From contig JAEWPN010000140.1 of the NCBI GenBank assembly GCA_023399455.1, positions 1-52,238 on the forward strand: 52,238 bases of DNA, in the 5' to 3' direction. Below the pieces are notes generated by a model. The model was given only the letters and a program-made list of their open reading frames with translations. It did no database searches and had not been told where the DNA came from. This DNA is from Bacillota bacterium. Its GTDB lineage: Bacteria > Bacillota > Clostridia > Lachnospirales > Lachnospiraceae. Position 1 is the stretch's first letter; every line of letters starts with the position of its first letter. Made by a program: the position numbers and the translations under genes. Shown piece after piece: positions 17,359-26,325 of this stretch.

Positions 17359-18663
17359 TTAATTTATTTCCTCAAACCTCATATGAGGTTTGGGAATATA
17401 CTGCAGTGCAATTCTATTCTCCGGCTTGCTGTCACAAAGGTAAATGACCATCAGGAAAAACCATTCTGCCGGTTTCATAACATAAAAAATAAAATCTGCC
17501 ATAAACGGCGATTTGATATTCTTAGCAATCGGATAACCATATTTATCGTAAGCATCTCTTATCACTGCGTGCAAGCGAGGAGTCCTTTCTTCAAGAATCT
17601 GCTCGAATGCATTAGCAACGCAAAGCTGTCTATTGACGATGACCTCATGTCCGTGCCTCACTCCAAGCCGCAGAGGCTTCACCACCCTCTTATGTCCGCC
17701 TGCTGCTACCGTGCATAAATAGTGTTCGTCGTACATAACGTTCTGCGGAGCTATTCTTTTGGACAAGCTCCAATCAGCTGTCTCCGTCCAGGCCTTTATA
17801 AAGCTGTCCGGCGCCTGTCCGAACAGCATCAGGATCACGATCACAATTCCCAGAAGCGGAAGGATAAGTATCAGTCCTATGACTGGCCATTTGGATGAAT
17901 TCATCAGCCATGACTGGATAAAAGAAAAGGATTCTCTTGTCTGACTTGCATCCGCAGCCTGAAGCTCCTGCCATCTGAATATAAGCTCCTTTATTGTTTT
18001 AAATACGATAAGAATAAAATTAAACGGCAATAAACTAAAAAATATGCTGTCATATTCCATTTCCCATATTTGCACGATCCAAAGAACGCACTGTGCCGCT
18101 CCCAGATACATGCCGGCAATACAGAAGGTAAGGACTAAAGGCGGCAGTTTTTCCAGCCTGCCATAGCGAACGATAATATATCCCAGCATAGAAAGGCCGA
18201 TGATCGCTAATATGGTAGGCAGGGCCTCCGTAAGAATAGGAGAATGCTTTTCCAAATTCCAGAGCTCGATCCACCAATCATTAAAGGTTATATTAGAAAA
18301 ACCTGAACCCGCATAGATGACGCTATAAACAATTCCAAGAAAAATGGTGAGTGCCTCAATTCTCCTGCTGCCTCTCGAAAGCTCCGAAGAGGGATTTTTA
18401 AAAAACAAGGCAGCCATATTTATTATCGTCAGCACCAAGGGTACCGCAATGAATATCCAAATAAGGATAAAAATAATAAAATACATGTACAAATCATCCT
18501 TATCTACCCCATGATTTAATATCTCTGAGATAAAAACCAAGACGGCCGGAACGGTAAAAACAGCAAAGCTAAGAACCAGACATAAAAGAATTGGATGCTT
18601 TTTATAATGAAAGACTATTTTTCTAAATAAACTTTTCATCATATTTTTTAATCTTACACTCAT
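17359..18663 (-). CDS. Polytopic membrane protein of unknown function (DUF6688-like)
   Basis: A 434-aa membrane protein that I recognise only tentatively. Six to eight hydrophobic segments span residues 15-245 and about 265-295. A soluble C-terminal part follows, with RAHYLCTVAAGGH-like, VRHGHEVIVNRQLCVANAFEQIL and YDKYGYPIAKNIKSPFMAD stretches, then a last hydrophobic segment (PAEWFFLMVIYLCDSKPENRIA). The C-terminal block looks like the DUF6688 family, from memory. The start is the ATG at 18663, which has GGGGAG upstream; a TTG at 18681 is poorly placed. It lies 24 bp upstream of the ABC receptor gene on the same strand, so it may share the transcript, but no transport role is evident. Confidence 0.7.
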   Translation of the reverse strand: MSVRLKNMMKSLFRKIVFHYKKHPILLCLVLSFAVFTVPAVLVFISEILNHGVDKDDLYMYFIIFILIWIFIAVPLVLTIINMAALFFKNPSSELSRGSRRIEALTIFLGIVYSVIYAGSGFSNITFNDWWIELWNLEKHSPILTEALPTILAIIGLSMLGYIIVRYGRLEKLPPLVLTFCIAGMYLGAAQCVLWIVQIWEMEYDSIFFSLLPFNFILIVFKTIKELIFRWQELQAADASQTRESFSFIQSWLMNSSKWPVIGLILILPLLGIVIVILMLFGQAPDSFIKAWTETADWSLSKRIAPQNVMYDEHYLCTVAAGGHKRVVKPLRLGVRHGHEVIVNRQLCVANAFEQILEERTPRLHAVIRDAYDKYGYPIAKNIKSPFMADFIFYVMKPAEWFFLMVIYLCDSKPENRIALQYIPKPHMRFEEIN

Positions 18664-18693
18664 TGTAATAGTTCTCCCCAATCACGTTCTTAC

Positions 18694-18720
18694 GCAGCCT
18701 AACAGCAAGTGTTAAGCTGC
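18694..18720. repeat. Inverted repeat upstream of the membrane-protein gene
   Basis: GCAGC.TAACA pairs with TGTTA.GCTGC (10 bp, one mismatch, 5-nt loop) about 30 bp before the membrane-protein start. It could be a leader hairpin or an operator. No T run follows on the coding strand. Confidence 0.4.
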
Positions 18721-18870
18721 TGTGTAAACGGTAATCTATTATATTAAAAGTTTGTTAAATTTTTATTACTCTTAAATATTACCACATAAAGCAATAAAAT
18801 GAAAGAAAAGGGAAAGCTTTCGATTGCTTGAAATGAGGATAATTTGTTATTTTACTAAGGAGGAAGAAAA

Positions 18871-18951
18871 ATGAAGCACCATAAATATTGGGTGTGGGCG
18901 ATGGTATTCTGCCTCATAATGACAATATACACCGGATATGAACACAAATGA
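18871..18951 (+). CDS. 26-aa hydrophobic membrane peptide
   Basis: A tiny gene with a very good ribosome binding site (AAGGAGG, 6 nt before ATG). It encodes a Lys/His N-terminus, one hydrophobic stretch (VWAMVFCLIMTIY) and a TGYEHK end. Peptides of this shape (basic start, one helix, TGYK/TGH end) are familiar to me from Lachnospiraceae genomes, where they are annotated as small DUF proteins, perhaps DUF6219; I am not certain. Its last codons overlap the start of the P-type ATPase remnant in another frame, so the two genes were probably brought together by a deletion. Confidence 0.6.
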   Translation: MKHHKYWVWAMVFCLIMTIYTGYEHK

Positions 18952-19591
18952 CTACGAAAGAGGAAAATATCTTGTAGCCATAGCACAAGCAGATACTATT
19001 GTCTTCGATAAGACCGGTACCCTGACCAAAGCACAGCCTGCGGTTATCAATGCGGTTTCCTTCAGCGAAGACTCTCCCGACGAACTGCTGCGGATGGCTG
19101 CTTGCATGGAAGAGCATTTTCCTCATTCCATGGCTAAAGCTGTGGTGAATGCCGCCAGAGAAAGGAATCTGGAACATGAGGAAATGCACTCCAGGGTAGA
19201 TTATATCGTCGCACACGGCATTTCTACTTTTATAGGAGATAAAAAGACGATTATCGGCAGCCACCACTTTGTATTTGAAGATGAAGGCTGCGAACTTCCT
19301 GAAGACAAAGCGAAATATGTGGAAAAAGAGAAAGCAGAGGGGAAAAAGGTGATCATGGTAGGAGACGGTATCAACGATTCTCCTGCTCTATCTGCCGCAG
19401 ATGAAGGAATAGCTATCAGCGACAGCCTGATGAAGCGCATCGGCAAGAACTATCGTTTCATCGTCGGCTTTAACTCCGGATTAATCGCTCTGGGAGCAGG
19501 AGGCATCCTGCAGCCCGCAACCTCTGCGCTGCTGCATAACACCTCCACTCTGGCTGTAAGCGTAAAGAGTATGGGAAATTTACTGGAATAA
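18938..19591 (+). pseudogene. Heavy-metal P-type ATPase remnant with large in-frame deletions
   Basis: The 217-codon open frame retains only pieces of a metal-transporting P1B ATPase that is normally about 600-700 aa. Residues 24-30 are the phosphorylation motif DKTGTLT. HFPHSMAKAVV corresponds to the HP nucleotide site, and VGDGINDSPALSAADEGIAISD is the hinge. Everything before the phosphorylation site is gone: metal domains, the CPC-type helix and the actuator domain. Inside, the text jumps from EDEGCE to LPEDKAKYVEKE, losing about 75 residues with the TGD motif. It jumps again from AISD to SLMKRI, losing about 30. Both junctions join short similar words (PE/LPED and SD/SD), as expected from slipped recombination. 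The frame is still open, but pumping is impossible. Confidence 0.85.
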
Positions 19592-19592
19592 A

Positions 19593-20780
19593 TTATAGTG
19601 CCTTGACGAATTGTCTGCCATATTCCACACATGAGGTAATACCCTCCTCATCCGGCACCCAGAGCAGGCGCAGGCCGTCATTGACAACTTCAAAGCCTCC
19701 TTCACCGAGGAACTTTGTCAACTGCTTCACCGATTCGCCGCTCCAGCCGTAGCTTCCAAAAGCTGCGGCTTTTTTATTTTTGAATTTAAGACCCTTCATC
19801 ATCTCGAGAATACCGCCCATAGAAAAGAGCAGACCGTTGTTAATAGTGGAGGAGCCTGTAAGAATGGCTTTGGAGCGGAATACCTCGGTTATAATATCGT
19901 TCTTGTCCTCCTTAGCAGCATTCATCAGCTTGACCGTTATGGAAGAATCGGTCTGACGAATGCCCTCCGCTATGGCTTCCGCCATTTTACGGGTAGAGTT
20001 CCACATGGTATCGTATACGAGTGTAACCTGATTTTCCTGATAGTTATCCGCCCACTTTAGATAGTTCTCGATAATCTGAGCCGGATTATCCTTCCAGATT
20101 ACTCCATGGCTTGTACAAATCATATCTACCGGAAGGTTAAGAGCTAAGACCTCTTTGATTTTCTTCATAACAAGAGGACTAAAGGGGGTAAGGATATTCG
20201 CATAATATTTCAGTGCCTCTGCAAAAAGCTCTGCCTCATCCACAGCATCGTTATACAGAGATTCTGTCGCATAATGCTGCCCGAAGGCATCGTTGCTGAA
20301 AAGGATATTTTCTCCGGTCATATAAGTCATCATGCTATCCGGCCAATGAAGCATGGGCGCTTCCACGAAAACCAGCTTGCTTTCACCAAGATCCAGAGAA
20401 TCCCCTGTCTTAACAGTTACGAAATTCCAGTCCTGATGATAATGACCCTTTATTATTTTTACACCGTTCGCCGTACAATAAATGGGTGTATCCGGAAGCT
20501 CTCTCATCAATTCGGGCAATGCGCCGCTATGGTCGATTTCACTGTGGTTTAAAATAATATAATCAATTTTCTTTAAATCGATTTCCTGTTTTAATCGGGC
20601 TACGAACTCTTTGTCATAGGGCTGCCATACCGTATCTATCAGTACGTTTTTTTGGTCTCTGATTAAATAAGAATTGTAGGAAGAGCCCCTGTAGGTGGAA
20701 TACTCATCTCCGTGGAACTTCATAAGCTCCCAGTCCGTTTTTCCTACCCAGCTCACTTTATCGGTCAATTTCTTTCCCAT
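19593..20780 (-). CDS. fprA: FprA-type flavodiiron protein (A-type flavoprotein)
   Basis: A 395-aa cytosolic enzyme of anaerobes that reduces O2 to water and/or NO to N2O. The N-terminal metallo-beta-lactamase-like domain carries diiron ligands H79-x-E81-x-D83-H84, H145 (LHWPDS), D164 (SNDAFGQH) and a later His (CTSHGVIW). The C-terminal flavodoxin domain starts at VTLVYDTMWNSTRKMAEAI and binds FMN. Length fits the two-domain class with no rubredoxin fusion. It is transcribed alone. Its stop is only 1 bp from the convergent P-type ATPase remnant, so the spacer and any terminator there seem to be lost. Confidence 0.95.
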   Translation of the reverse strand: MGKKLTDKVSWVGKTDWELMKFHGDEYSTYRGSSYNSYLIRDQKNVLIDTVWQPYDKEFVARLKQEIDLKKIDYIILNHSEIDHSGALPELMRELPDTPIYCTANGVKIIKGHYHQDWNFVTVKTGDSLDLGESKLVFVEAPMLHWPDSMMTYMTGENILFSNDAFGQHYATESLYNDAVDEAELFAEALKYYANILTPFSPLVMKKIKEVLALNLPVDMICTSHGVIWKDNPAQIIENYLKWADNYQENQVTLVYDTMWNSTRKMAEAIAEGIRQTDSSITVKLMNAAKEDKNDIITEVFRSKAILTGSSTINNGLLFSMGGILEMMKGLKFKNKKAAAFGSYGWSGESVKQLTKFLGEGGFEVVNDGLRLLWVPDEEGITSCVEYGRQFVKAL

Positions 20781-20892
20781 AAAATACCTCCTTTTCTCTC
20801 TCCTTTTTATATTTTCCTTTTTTCCTATATTTAATCATACCTAAAATCTTTGATGGGTACAAGCTCTATCGAAAAAGAACTTTCTAAACGAT

Positions 20893-22467
20893 TTATATAA
20901 AAGGTTCGAGTCCGCCCTGGGCGCGTTCGGTGCTGCCGAAGGCTGCCGCTTCTATTAGTGCTTTTGTATAGCTGTTTTCTGGTGATTCAAAAATTTCCCG
21001 GGCTGTGCCGTGTTCAACTATACGTCCCTCATTCATGACGTATACCCTCTCTGCAATCATACGTAATACTGATAAATCATGAGTGATAAAAAGCACAGCA
21101 AGGTGACGTTCACGACGGAGCTTTTCGAGCATATTCAATATCTGGTTCTGAATGACTACATCCAACGCCGACACTGATTCATCACATATTAACAAATCGG
21201 GGCGGGGCGCCAGGGCATGCGCAATTGCTACTCTTTGTCGCTGTCCCCCCGATAATTTGGCGGGTTTTCGATCCAGAAGTTCTGCGGGTACTTCAGCTAG
21301 AGATATCAATTCTTCTAGCTCGCTAAGCGGTCTGTTTGATGCTTTCAGCGCTGATTCTAAAATATATCGTATTTTATGGGCAGGATTAAGCGATGAATAA
21401 GGATCTTGAAAGACTATCTGAGTGCGGTTTTTTCCGAAAAATTTAACCGAGCCGGAATCAGCCTTGGTTAAGCCGACAAGACATCTCGCCAATGTTGTTT
21501 TACCCGAGCCTGACTGCCCTACTATGCCGACGCATTCGCCGGCACATACGTCAATAGTAACATCAATAAGTGCATTAACGCTGCCGAATCTCTTGTTCAG
21601 GTTCTCTGCCTTAAGCAGGATGTCGCCGCCCGAATGAGAATAGGAAAACGATTTTATCTGCAAAAACCGGTCGGCTTCGATTAGTGTTTTGGCCGCTTCC
21701 GAACGGGGTTGTTCGGTTACTTTTTTTGCTGTGCCTTCTTCTACAATTTTTCCGTTTTCCATAACCAGCACACGGTCGCATCTTGTTTTTGCAAGGCGTA
21801 TATTGTGGGTGATTATGATTAAAGGCATCGTGCGAACATTGCGGATATGATCGATAAGGTCGAGAATTTCCTTTTGTGTTATTACATCCAACGCGGTAGT
21901 TGCTTCGTCAGCTATCAGCAGACGGGGTTGGGTTGCAAGGGATGCGGCAATTACTATCCTCTGCCGTTGACCGCCCGATAATTCAAAAGGGTATCTGTCG
22001 GCGACTTCTTTTGGCAGGCCAACTTCTTCCAGGGCGGACACAATATTAAATACGGCTTTTTTATCATTCGGGACGCCGTCCAGAATTTGTTTGCCGCACT
22101 TTTTCAGAGGATCAAGGGCGGTAAAGGGGTCTTGCATAACCATACCTATACCGCTGCCTCTTATTTTTCCCCACTGCTTTTCACGAGCGTTAAGATTAAA
22201 TTTTTGTTCGTCTATTCTGTAATCTCCCGCCTGCTTCGCCTGATCTGGAAGCAGCCCGATGAGGGAGCGCATCATCATTGTTTTGCCCGAGCCCGATTGC
22301 CCTACAATACCGACACTTTCATTACCTTCCAGCTTAAAATCTATACCTTTTAATATTTCGCTCTCGCCGATTTGCACCCTTAAATCGCTGATGCTTATTT
22401 TAATTGTAGCTTCGGCATCTATTTTTTGAACTTTATTTTCGGAGGGCTGTACCGGATTAAATGTCAT
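20893..22467 (-). CDS. Fused double ATPase of an oligopeptide-type ABC transporter (DppD-DppF fusion)
   Basis: A 524-aa cytosolic ATPase with two complete ABC domains of the peptide/nickel family. Domain 1: GQSGSGKTMM, LSGGQRQRI, LLIADEATTALD. Domain 2: GQSGSGKTTL, LSGGQRQRV, LLICDESVSALD. Most Firmicutes encode the two as separate OppD and OppF proteins; a fusion resembles GsiA/YejF. Here the usual cysteine-bearing C-terminal extensions are short. The ATG overlaps the permease gene stop by 11 nt and has GAAAGGAG upstream. It is the last gene of the leftward set receptor-permease-permease-ATPase. Confidence 0.92.
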   Translation of the reverse strand: MTFNPVQPSENKVQKIDAEATIKISISDLRVQIGESEILKGIDFKLEGNESVGIVGQSGSGKTMMMRSLIGLLPDQAKQAGDYRIDEQKFNLNAREKQWGKIRGSGIGMVMQDPFTALDPLKKCGKQILDGVPNDKKAVFNIVSALEEVGLPKEVADRYPFELSGGQRQRIVIAASLATQPRLLIADEATTALDVITQKEILDLIDHIRNVRTMPLIIITHNIRLAKTRCDRVLVMENGKIVEEGTAKKVTEQPRSEAAKTLIEADRFLQIKSFSYSHSGGDILLKAENLNKRFGSVNALIDVTIDVCAGECVGIVGQSGSGKTTLARCLVGLTKADSGSVKFFGKNRTQIVFQDPYSSLNPAHKIRYILESALKASNRPLSELEELISLAEVPAELLDRKPAKLSGGQRQRVAIAHALAPRPDLLICDESVSALDVVIQNQILNMLEKLRRERHLAVLFITHDLSVLRMIAERVYVMNEGRIVEHGTAREIFESPENSYTKALIEAAAFGSTERAQGGLEPFI

Positions 22468-23293
22468 CTAAACCGCTCCTTTCAAGAAGATAGCTGCCTA
22501 TAAGATTAATAGAAACAGCTGTTAAAATTATTACGATACCCGCAGAGAGGGACACGGCGGGATTTTGTGACAACAACTCGCGCCCGTCGGAGAGCTGCCG
22601 TCCCCAATCGGCTTCCTTTGGTCCTACTCCAAGCCCCAAAAATGACAAGGACGACATACTCATTAAACCGTATGCTATGTTTAAAAAGAAATTAACCAGC
22701 ACTACCATCGCGATATTGGGGAAAATGTGTTTTGCTAAAATGTTAACAGCGCTTAGATTAAGCATTTTTGCCGATTCGATATAGGGTTTGCATCTTTGCT
22801 GTATTACCGCAGAGCGTACCAAACGGATATCGAAAGGAGAATACAAAATAATCATAACCAGAACGCTTACCCAGTAACCCCCGCCGATAATTGCAGCCGC
22901 AACAATAGCCAGCAGCATTGACGGCATAGAAAGAGTTAAATCCGCATAAGCTGATACGATTTTATCCCAAAATCCGCCAAACCAACCTGCTGTGCTTCCC
23001 AGAACTAGTCCTATAATAAGGGATCCCAACGCAATACACACCGGCCCTATCATTGCACTGCCGGCACCCGCAATGAGAAGTTTTAGTACATCACGCCCCA
23101 AAGCATCGGTACCGAGGAGATGACCTTCTGAACCGATGGGCAGCTTGGTATTATTAATATCCAGGCTTAAGGCATCGGGAGCAAAAAGCGAGGGAGCAAT
23201 AATCCACAAGAAAATTATAAACAAAAACAGGCCTGATAAGATTATTCTGGCAGGAGGTACCTTTAACTTTTTATTTTTTATAGTTTTTTTCAT
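22457..23293 (-). CDS. Peptide/nickel ABC transporter permease (DppC-like)
   Basis: A 278-aa permease of the DppC/OppC family. It begins with a basic N-terminus and one membrane helix, then the family loop (LLGTDALGRDVLK) and five further helices. The coupling motif region is ...FLGLGVGPKEADWG. The start is the ATG at 23293, preceded by AAAGGGGGAAA; this start lies 1 bp beyond the upstream permease stop. It pairs with the DppB-like protein and the fused ATPase. Substrate class is peptide or metal chelate, not decidable here. Confidence 0.92.
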   Translation of the reverse strand: MKKTIKNKKLKVPPARIILSGLFLFIIFLWIIAPSLFAPDALSLDINNTKLPIGSEGHLLGTDALGRDVLKLLIAGAGSAMIGPVCIALGSLIIGLVLGSTAGWFGGFWDKIVSAYADLTLSMPSMLLAIVAAAIIGGGYWVSVLVMIILYSPFDIRLVRSAVIQQRCKPYIESAKMLNLSAVNILAKHIFPNIAMVVLVNFFLNIAYGLMSMSSLSFLGLGVGPKEADWGRQLSDGRELLSQNPAVSLSAGIVIILTAVSINLIGSYLLERSGLDDI

Positions 23294-23294
23294 A

Positions 23295-24278
23295 TCAAAT
23301 TTCCCCCTTTGCCGCTTTTTTATTGCCACTTTGTGCTCTGTGGGTAATTGGATTGAAAAGATAAACTAAAATATCAACGAATGCCGATGTAAGACAAATT
23401 ATTACTGCCAACATAAGGGCGATAAACTGAACAACCGGAACATCGCGAAAAGTAACTGATTTGGTTAGCAGTTCGCCAAGCCCGGGAATTGCAAAGACGT
23501 TTTCTATCAAAACAGTTGAGCCGAAAAGGCTTGCGAGCACCAGCCCTGTGCTTGTTAAAACAGGAGATGAAGCGTTTTTAAGCTGAGAGAGCACTATCTT
23601 TTTTGTGGGGATTGCCCGTGCACGCATAAATACGGTGTAGTCACTGGATACTTCCTTTAGCATAGCAGAGCGGGTTATTTTAATAAGCAGGGCGGCGACT
23701 CCTATCGTAAGTGTGATTGCCGGCAAAACTAAGTGCCACAAAACATCAATAGGATTACTCTCGTCACCTATTCCATACATTGGAAAAATGCCGAACTTAT
23801 AGGAAAAAAAATAGAGCAGCACCAACCCTAACGCAAAGCTCGGTGAGCAAGTGCCGATTAAAGATGAAATGTCGATTATTTTATCGGCAAGCCTGCCTTT
23901 TCTGCGCGCCGACACCACACCCAGCCCAACGCCGATCATTATGCTGAACAGCAGGGATAACCCAACAAGCTGAAAGGTAACGGCAGCGTGGGATGCTATA
24001 TAGTCGATAACAGGGTATCCCGCCTTTATTGAGTTGCCGAAATCAAGCGAAAGAGCATCCTTAACCCACCTAGTGTACTGGGAAAGAAAAGGATCATTTA
24101 AATGGTACTGCTCGCGGATTTGGTTTAACAACTCGGGAGTGACTTTTTTCGCCCCCACAAGGGCGCGGGCAGGGTCACCGGGAGCTATATAAAGCAGTGA
24201 AAAAATAACAAAAGACAGCACCACCAGCGAAACAAGACACTGAAGCAGCCGTTTTATAATAAATCTTAATTTGCTCAT
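23295..24278 (-). CDS. Peptide/nickel ABC transporter permease (DppB-like)
   Basis: A 327-aa permease of the DppB/OppB/NikB family. It starts with KRLLQCLVSLVVLSFVIFSLLYIAPGDPAR, the typical first helix with a PGDP-type motif. About five more helices follow, and the ENVFAIPGLGELL signature precedes the last two. It is second in the leftward importer operon. Two strong hairpins separate it from the receptor gene, so less permease than receptor is expected. Confidence 0.93.
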   Translation of the reverse strand: MSKLRFIIKRLLQCLVSLVVLSFVIFSLLYIAPGDPARALVGAKKVTPELLNQIREQYHLNDPFLSQYTRWVKDALSLDFGNSIKAGYPVIDYIASHAAVTFQLVGLSLLFSIMIGVGLGVVSARRKGRLADKIIDISSLIGTCSPSFALGLVLLYFFSYKFGIFPMYGIGDESNPIDVLWHLVLPAITLTIGVAALLIKITRSAMLKEVSSDYTVFMRARAIPTKKIVLSQLKNASSPVLTSTGLVLASLFGSTVLIENVFAIPGLGELLTKSVTFRDVPVVQFIALMLAVIICLTSAFVDILVYLFNPITHRAQSGNKKAAKGEI

Positions 24279-24299
24279 AATATTTTCATCCTAGTTACC

Positions 24300-24353
24300 A
24301 TCAATTGACAAGGTCTAACACGCTCTAAACCGTGTGTAACCTTGTCAATTGAT
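24300..24353 (-). promoter_or_regulatory. Intercistronic hairpin 2 in the peptide importer operon
   Basis: A 14-bp perfect stem (ATCAATTGACAAGG and complement) carries a smaller inner stem (ACACG/CGTGT). It ends about 20 bp before the DppB-like start. There is no T run after it on the leftward strand. It probably protects or processes mRNA, or could be an operator. Confidence 0.55.
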
Positions 24354-24375
24354 AGTATATTCATACAAAATGAAC

Positions 24376-24416
24376 TCACACTTCCCGACATTTTTGTTTG
24401 CTATCGGGAAGTGTGA
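24376..24416 (-). promoter_or_regulatory. Intercistronic hairpin 1 in the peptide importer operon
   Basis: A 13-bp perfect stem (TCACACTTCCCGA and complement, 15-nt loop) follows the receptor gene. Read leftward it is followed by GTTCATTTTG, a weak T stretch, so it may act as a partial terminator that raises receptor over permease expression. Confidence 0.6.
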
Positions 24417-24478
24417 TGTTTATTATTAATTTTAAACCTTAAATTGTAGAAAACTGTGCTGTCTTCCATTATAAACTA

Positions 24479-26080
24479 TTATTTTGTAAAAGTAAAATTT
24501 TGGGGCCAGTTTTGTGACAGGAAAGTATATGAGCTGAAGTTATCAACCTCAATCGAACTGTTGTAGGCAATTGCGCCCTCGCCCCACCAGATGGGAGCGT
24601 AAATTGCCTGTTCCTGCGCTATACCGATACCCTTTAACAAATCATCAAGACCTTCTTCAGCAGATTTCTCGTAAATCGCCTGAAAATAGGGCTGAACCGA
24701 TTCATCTGTCCAGTTTGCAGGGTTTGTACCCTCGCCTGTGGTATCAAGAAACCATACGGCAATTTCGGCTGGGTCGAGTGTTGGCGGGCGGTAATCCATC
24801 CAGTCAATCCCCTTTGTACCTGAACCCATTTCGTTTAGCCACTGCTCGAGAGGAATCTCCTGAACATCAACAGTGATTCCTATTTCTTTCAGGGAATCGG
24901 CAATCACTAAGGAAGCCTTACCTAGATCCTGGTTACTGTCGGGATAATAGATCGTTGTTGAAAAGGGTTCTTCGCCTGAAAGCTCGAATTCCTCTTTTGC
25001 TTTTTCAAGGTTATAATCATAATGCGTAAGCTCATTTAACTTTTTGCGGGCATCATCAGCCGAGAGAACAGTTGCGAACTGCTCGGGTGCTGTGAATGCC
25101 GTTGCCTTTTCCGGATAGCCATCCTTTATGCTGTCGATAATCCCTTGTGAATCAACTGCGTAGGAAACAGCCTTGCGAATGTGCTCGTTATCAAAGGGTT
25201 TTACGGTTAAATCAAAGGTCAAACCGACATAAGAGCGGTCTTTATAAGTTTCTACCTTAGCACCGTCTACCGACTGATAATCGCTTATCTGACTTACTGG
25301 AATATCAAAGGCAAAGTCAACATCACCCTGCTTGAACGCAAGAAGACGGGTCTGGCTGTCGGGGATAAAATCTATTCTCACCTTTTTCATCTCGGGTGTG
25401 CCGCCCCACCAGTAATCGGAGGCTTCCAGTGTCACGTGAGAGCCGGGAGAGAATTCTGATATTTTATACGGACCTGAGCCAAGCAGCAAATCCTTAGCGG
25501 AGCCTATTGCTTCAGCATTTTGCGCCCATTCCTTTTTGGTTACGAACAATCCTCCATTATTTGATATCGACCAAATAAAGTTTGACTGTGCATGGGGTAA
25601 TGTGATTTTTAAAGTATATTCGTCCACTTTATCAATGGCAAAACCATCGGGGTAAAAATAAGCGATTGAGGGAGACTGTTCAGGGTCGGCGCTGCGCTCA
25701 ATTGAATAAATGATATCATCAATCGTTACGGGTGAGCCATCGGAGAACTTGGCATCTTTTCTCAGATTGAATGTCCAAACGGTAGAATTCTCATCCTCCC
25801 AGCTTTCAGCCAGCGCGGGATGGATCTTTCCGTCCTCACCAATCGCTACAAGACCTTCGTTAACTATCTGCTGAATATAATACTGGATAACTGAGCCCTC
25901 CTGACCTGCTTCGAGCAAGTTAATGGCATCGGGCACTGCAATTACCAGTGTTTTTTCTTCTTTCGAATCAGTGCCTGGAACGGTCGAGGCTGAATTTCCG
26001 CAGGCGGCAAGGCTTGTAAGAGTTAGAAGTGATACGATAGTTACAACCGTGCGGGTAAATAAATTTTTTTGCTTTTTCAT
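24479..26080 (-). CDS. Peptide-type ABC transporter substrate-binding lipoprotein (SBP family 5)
   Basis: A 533-aa exported receptor of family 5 (DppA/OppA/GsiB). The signal peptide ends in lipobox LAAC. Typical family text is seen: ALAESWEDENSTVWTFNLRKDAKFSDGSPVTIDDIIYS, GSGPYKISEFSPGSHV, DNEHIRKAVSYAVD. The start is the ATG at 26080 (MKKQKNLF), which has AGGACGG 8 nt upstream; the GTG at 26089 overlaps that site. It is the first gene of the importer operon. Its upstream region runs directly into the left boundary of the tRNA-Arg island. Confidence 0.92.
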   Translation of the reverse strand: MKKQKNLFTRTVVTIVSLLTLTSLAACGNSASTVPGTDSKEEKTLVIAVPDAINLLEAGQEGSVIQYYIQQIVNEGLVAIGEDGKIHPALAESWEDENSTVWTFNLRKDAKFSDGSPVTIDDIIYSIERSADPEQSPSIAYFYPDGFAIDKVDEYTLKITLPHAQSNFIWSISNNGGLFVTKKEWAQNAEAIGSAKDLLLGSGPYKISEFSPGSHVTLEASDYWWGGTPEMKKVRIDFIPDSQTRLLAFKQGDVDFAFDIPVSQISDYQSVDGAKVETYKDRSYVGLTFDLTVKPFDNEHIRKAVSYAVDSQGIIDSIKDGYPEKATAFTAPEQFATVLSADDARKKLNELTHYDYNLEKAKEEFELSGEEPFSTTIYYPDSNQDLGKASLVIADSLKEIGITVDVQEIPLEQWLNEMGSGTKGIDWMDYRPPTLDPAEIAVWFLDTTGEGTNPANWTDESVQPYFQAIYEKSAEEGLDDLLKGIGIAQEQAIYAPIWWGEGAIAYNSSIEVDNFSSYTFLSQNWPQNFTFTK

Positions 26081-26249
26081 TTCTGTCACCGTCCTTTTAA
26101 ATTAATTTATTGTATTCATATATGATTTGTAGGTTATATTATATTGCCTGATTATAGATTTGTCAAGTATTTCATACTCAGTCTTTTATGATGCTTTTAT
26201 CAGATTTTATGGGCTGTATATTGAATAATTATTATTGATAAAGAAAGAG

Positions 26250-26274
26250 CCCTGCAACTATTGAAATTACAGGG
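26250..26274. terminator. Displaced terminator of the original tRNA-Arg gene
   Basis: CCCTG/CAGGG with two more pairs (one G-U) forms a small hairpin directly beside the tRNA-Arg fragment. Rightward it is followed by TTTTTA; leftward by CTCTTTCTTT. In the ancestral arrangement it would lie just after the tRNA 3' end, so it was probably the tRNA terminator before the island entered. Confidence 0.55.
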
Positions 26275-26280
26275 TTTTTA

Positions 26281-26325
26281 CAACGTTCCCGAGGTGACTT
26301 GAACACCCGACCTACCGCTTAGGAG
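26281..26325. repeat. Left attachment-like repeat: 3' fragment of tRNA-Arg(CCT)
   Basis: These 45 bp are identical to 33136-33180, which covers the anticodon loop through the 3' end of the intact tRNA-Arg gene, in the same orientation. Matching stops abruptly on both sides (26280 A against C; 26326 T against G). The rest of the tRNA is absent. This is the classic footprint of a tyrosine-recombinase element integrated in a tRNA 3' end. Confidence 0.9.

Noticed and set aside
18938..19591. Reading the open frame as a working small ATPase or haloacid dehalogenase-like phosphatase
   Set aside because: The pieces match a P-type pump with its nucleotide and transmembrane parts cut out; the TGD motif and cap are missing, so neither function is supported.
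20893..26080. Peptide importer operon as part of the mobile island
   Set aside because: It lies outside the left tRNA fragment, and the displaced tRNA terminator separates it from the island, so it is ancestral flank relative to this insertion.
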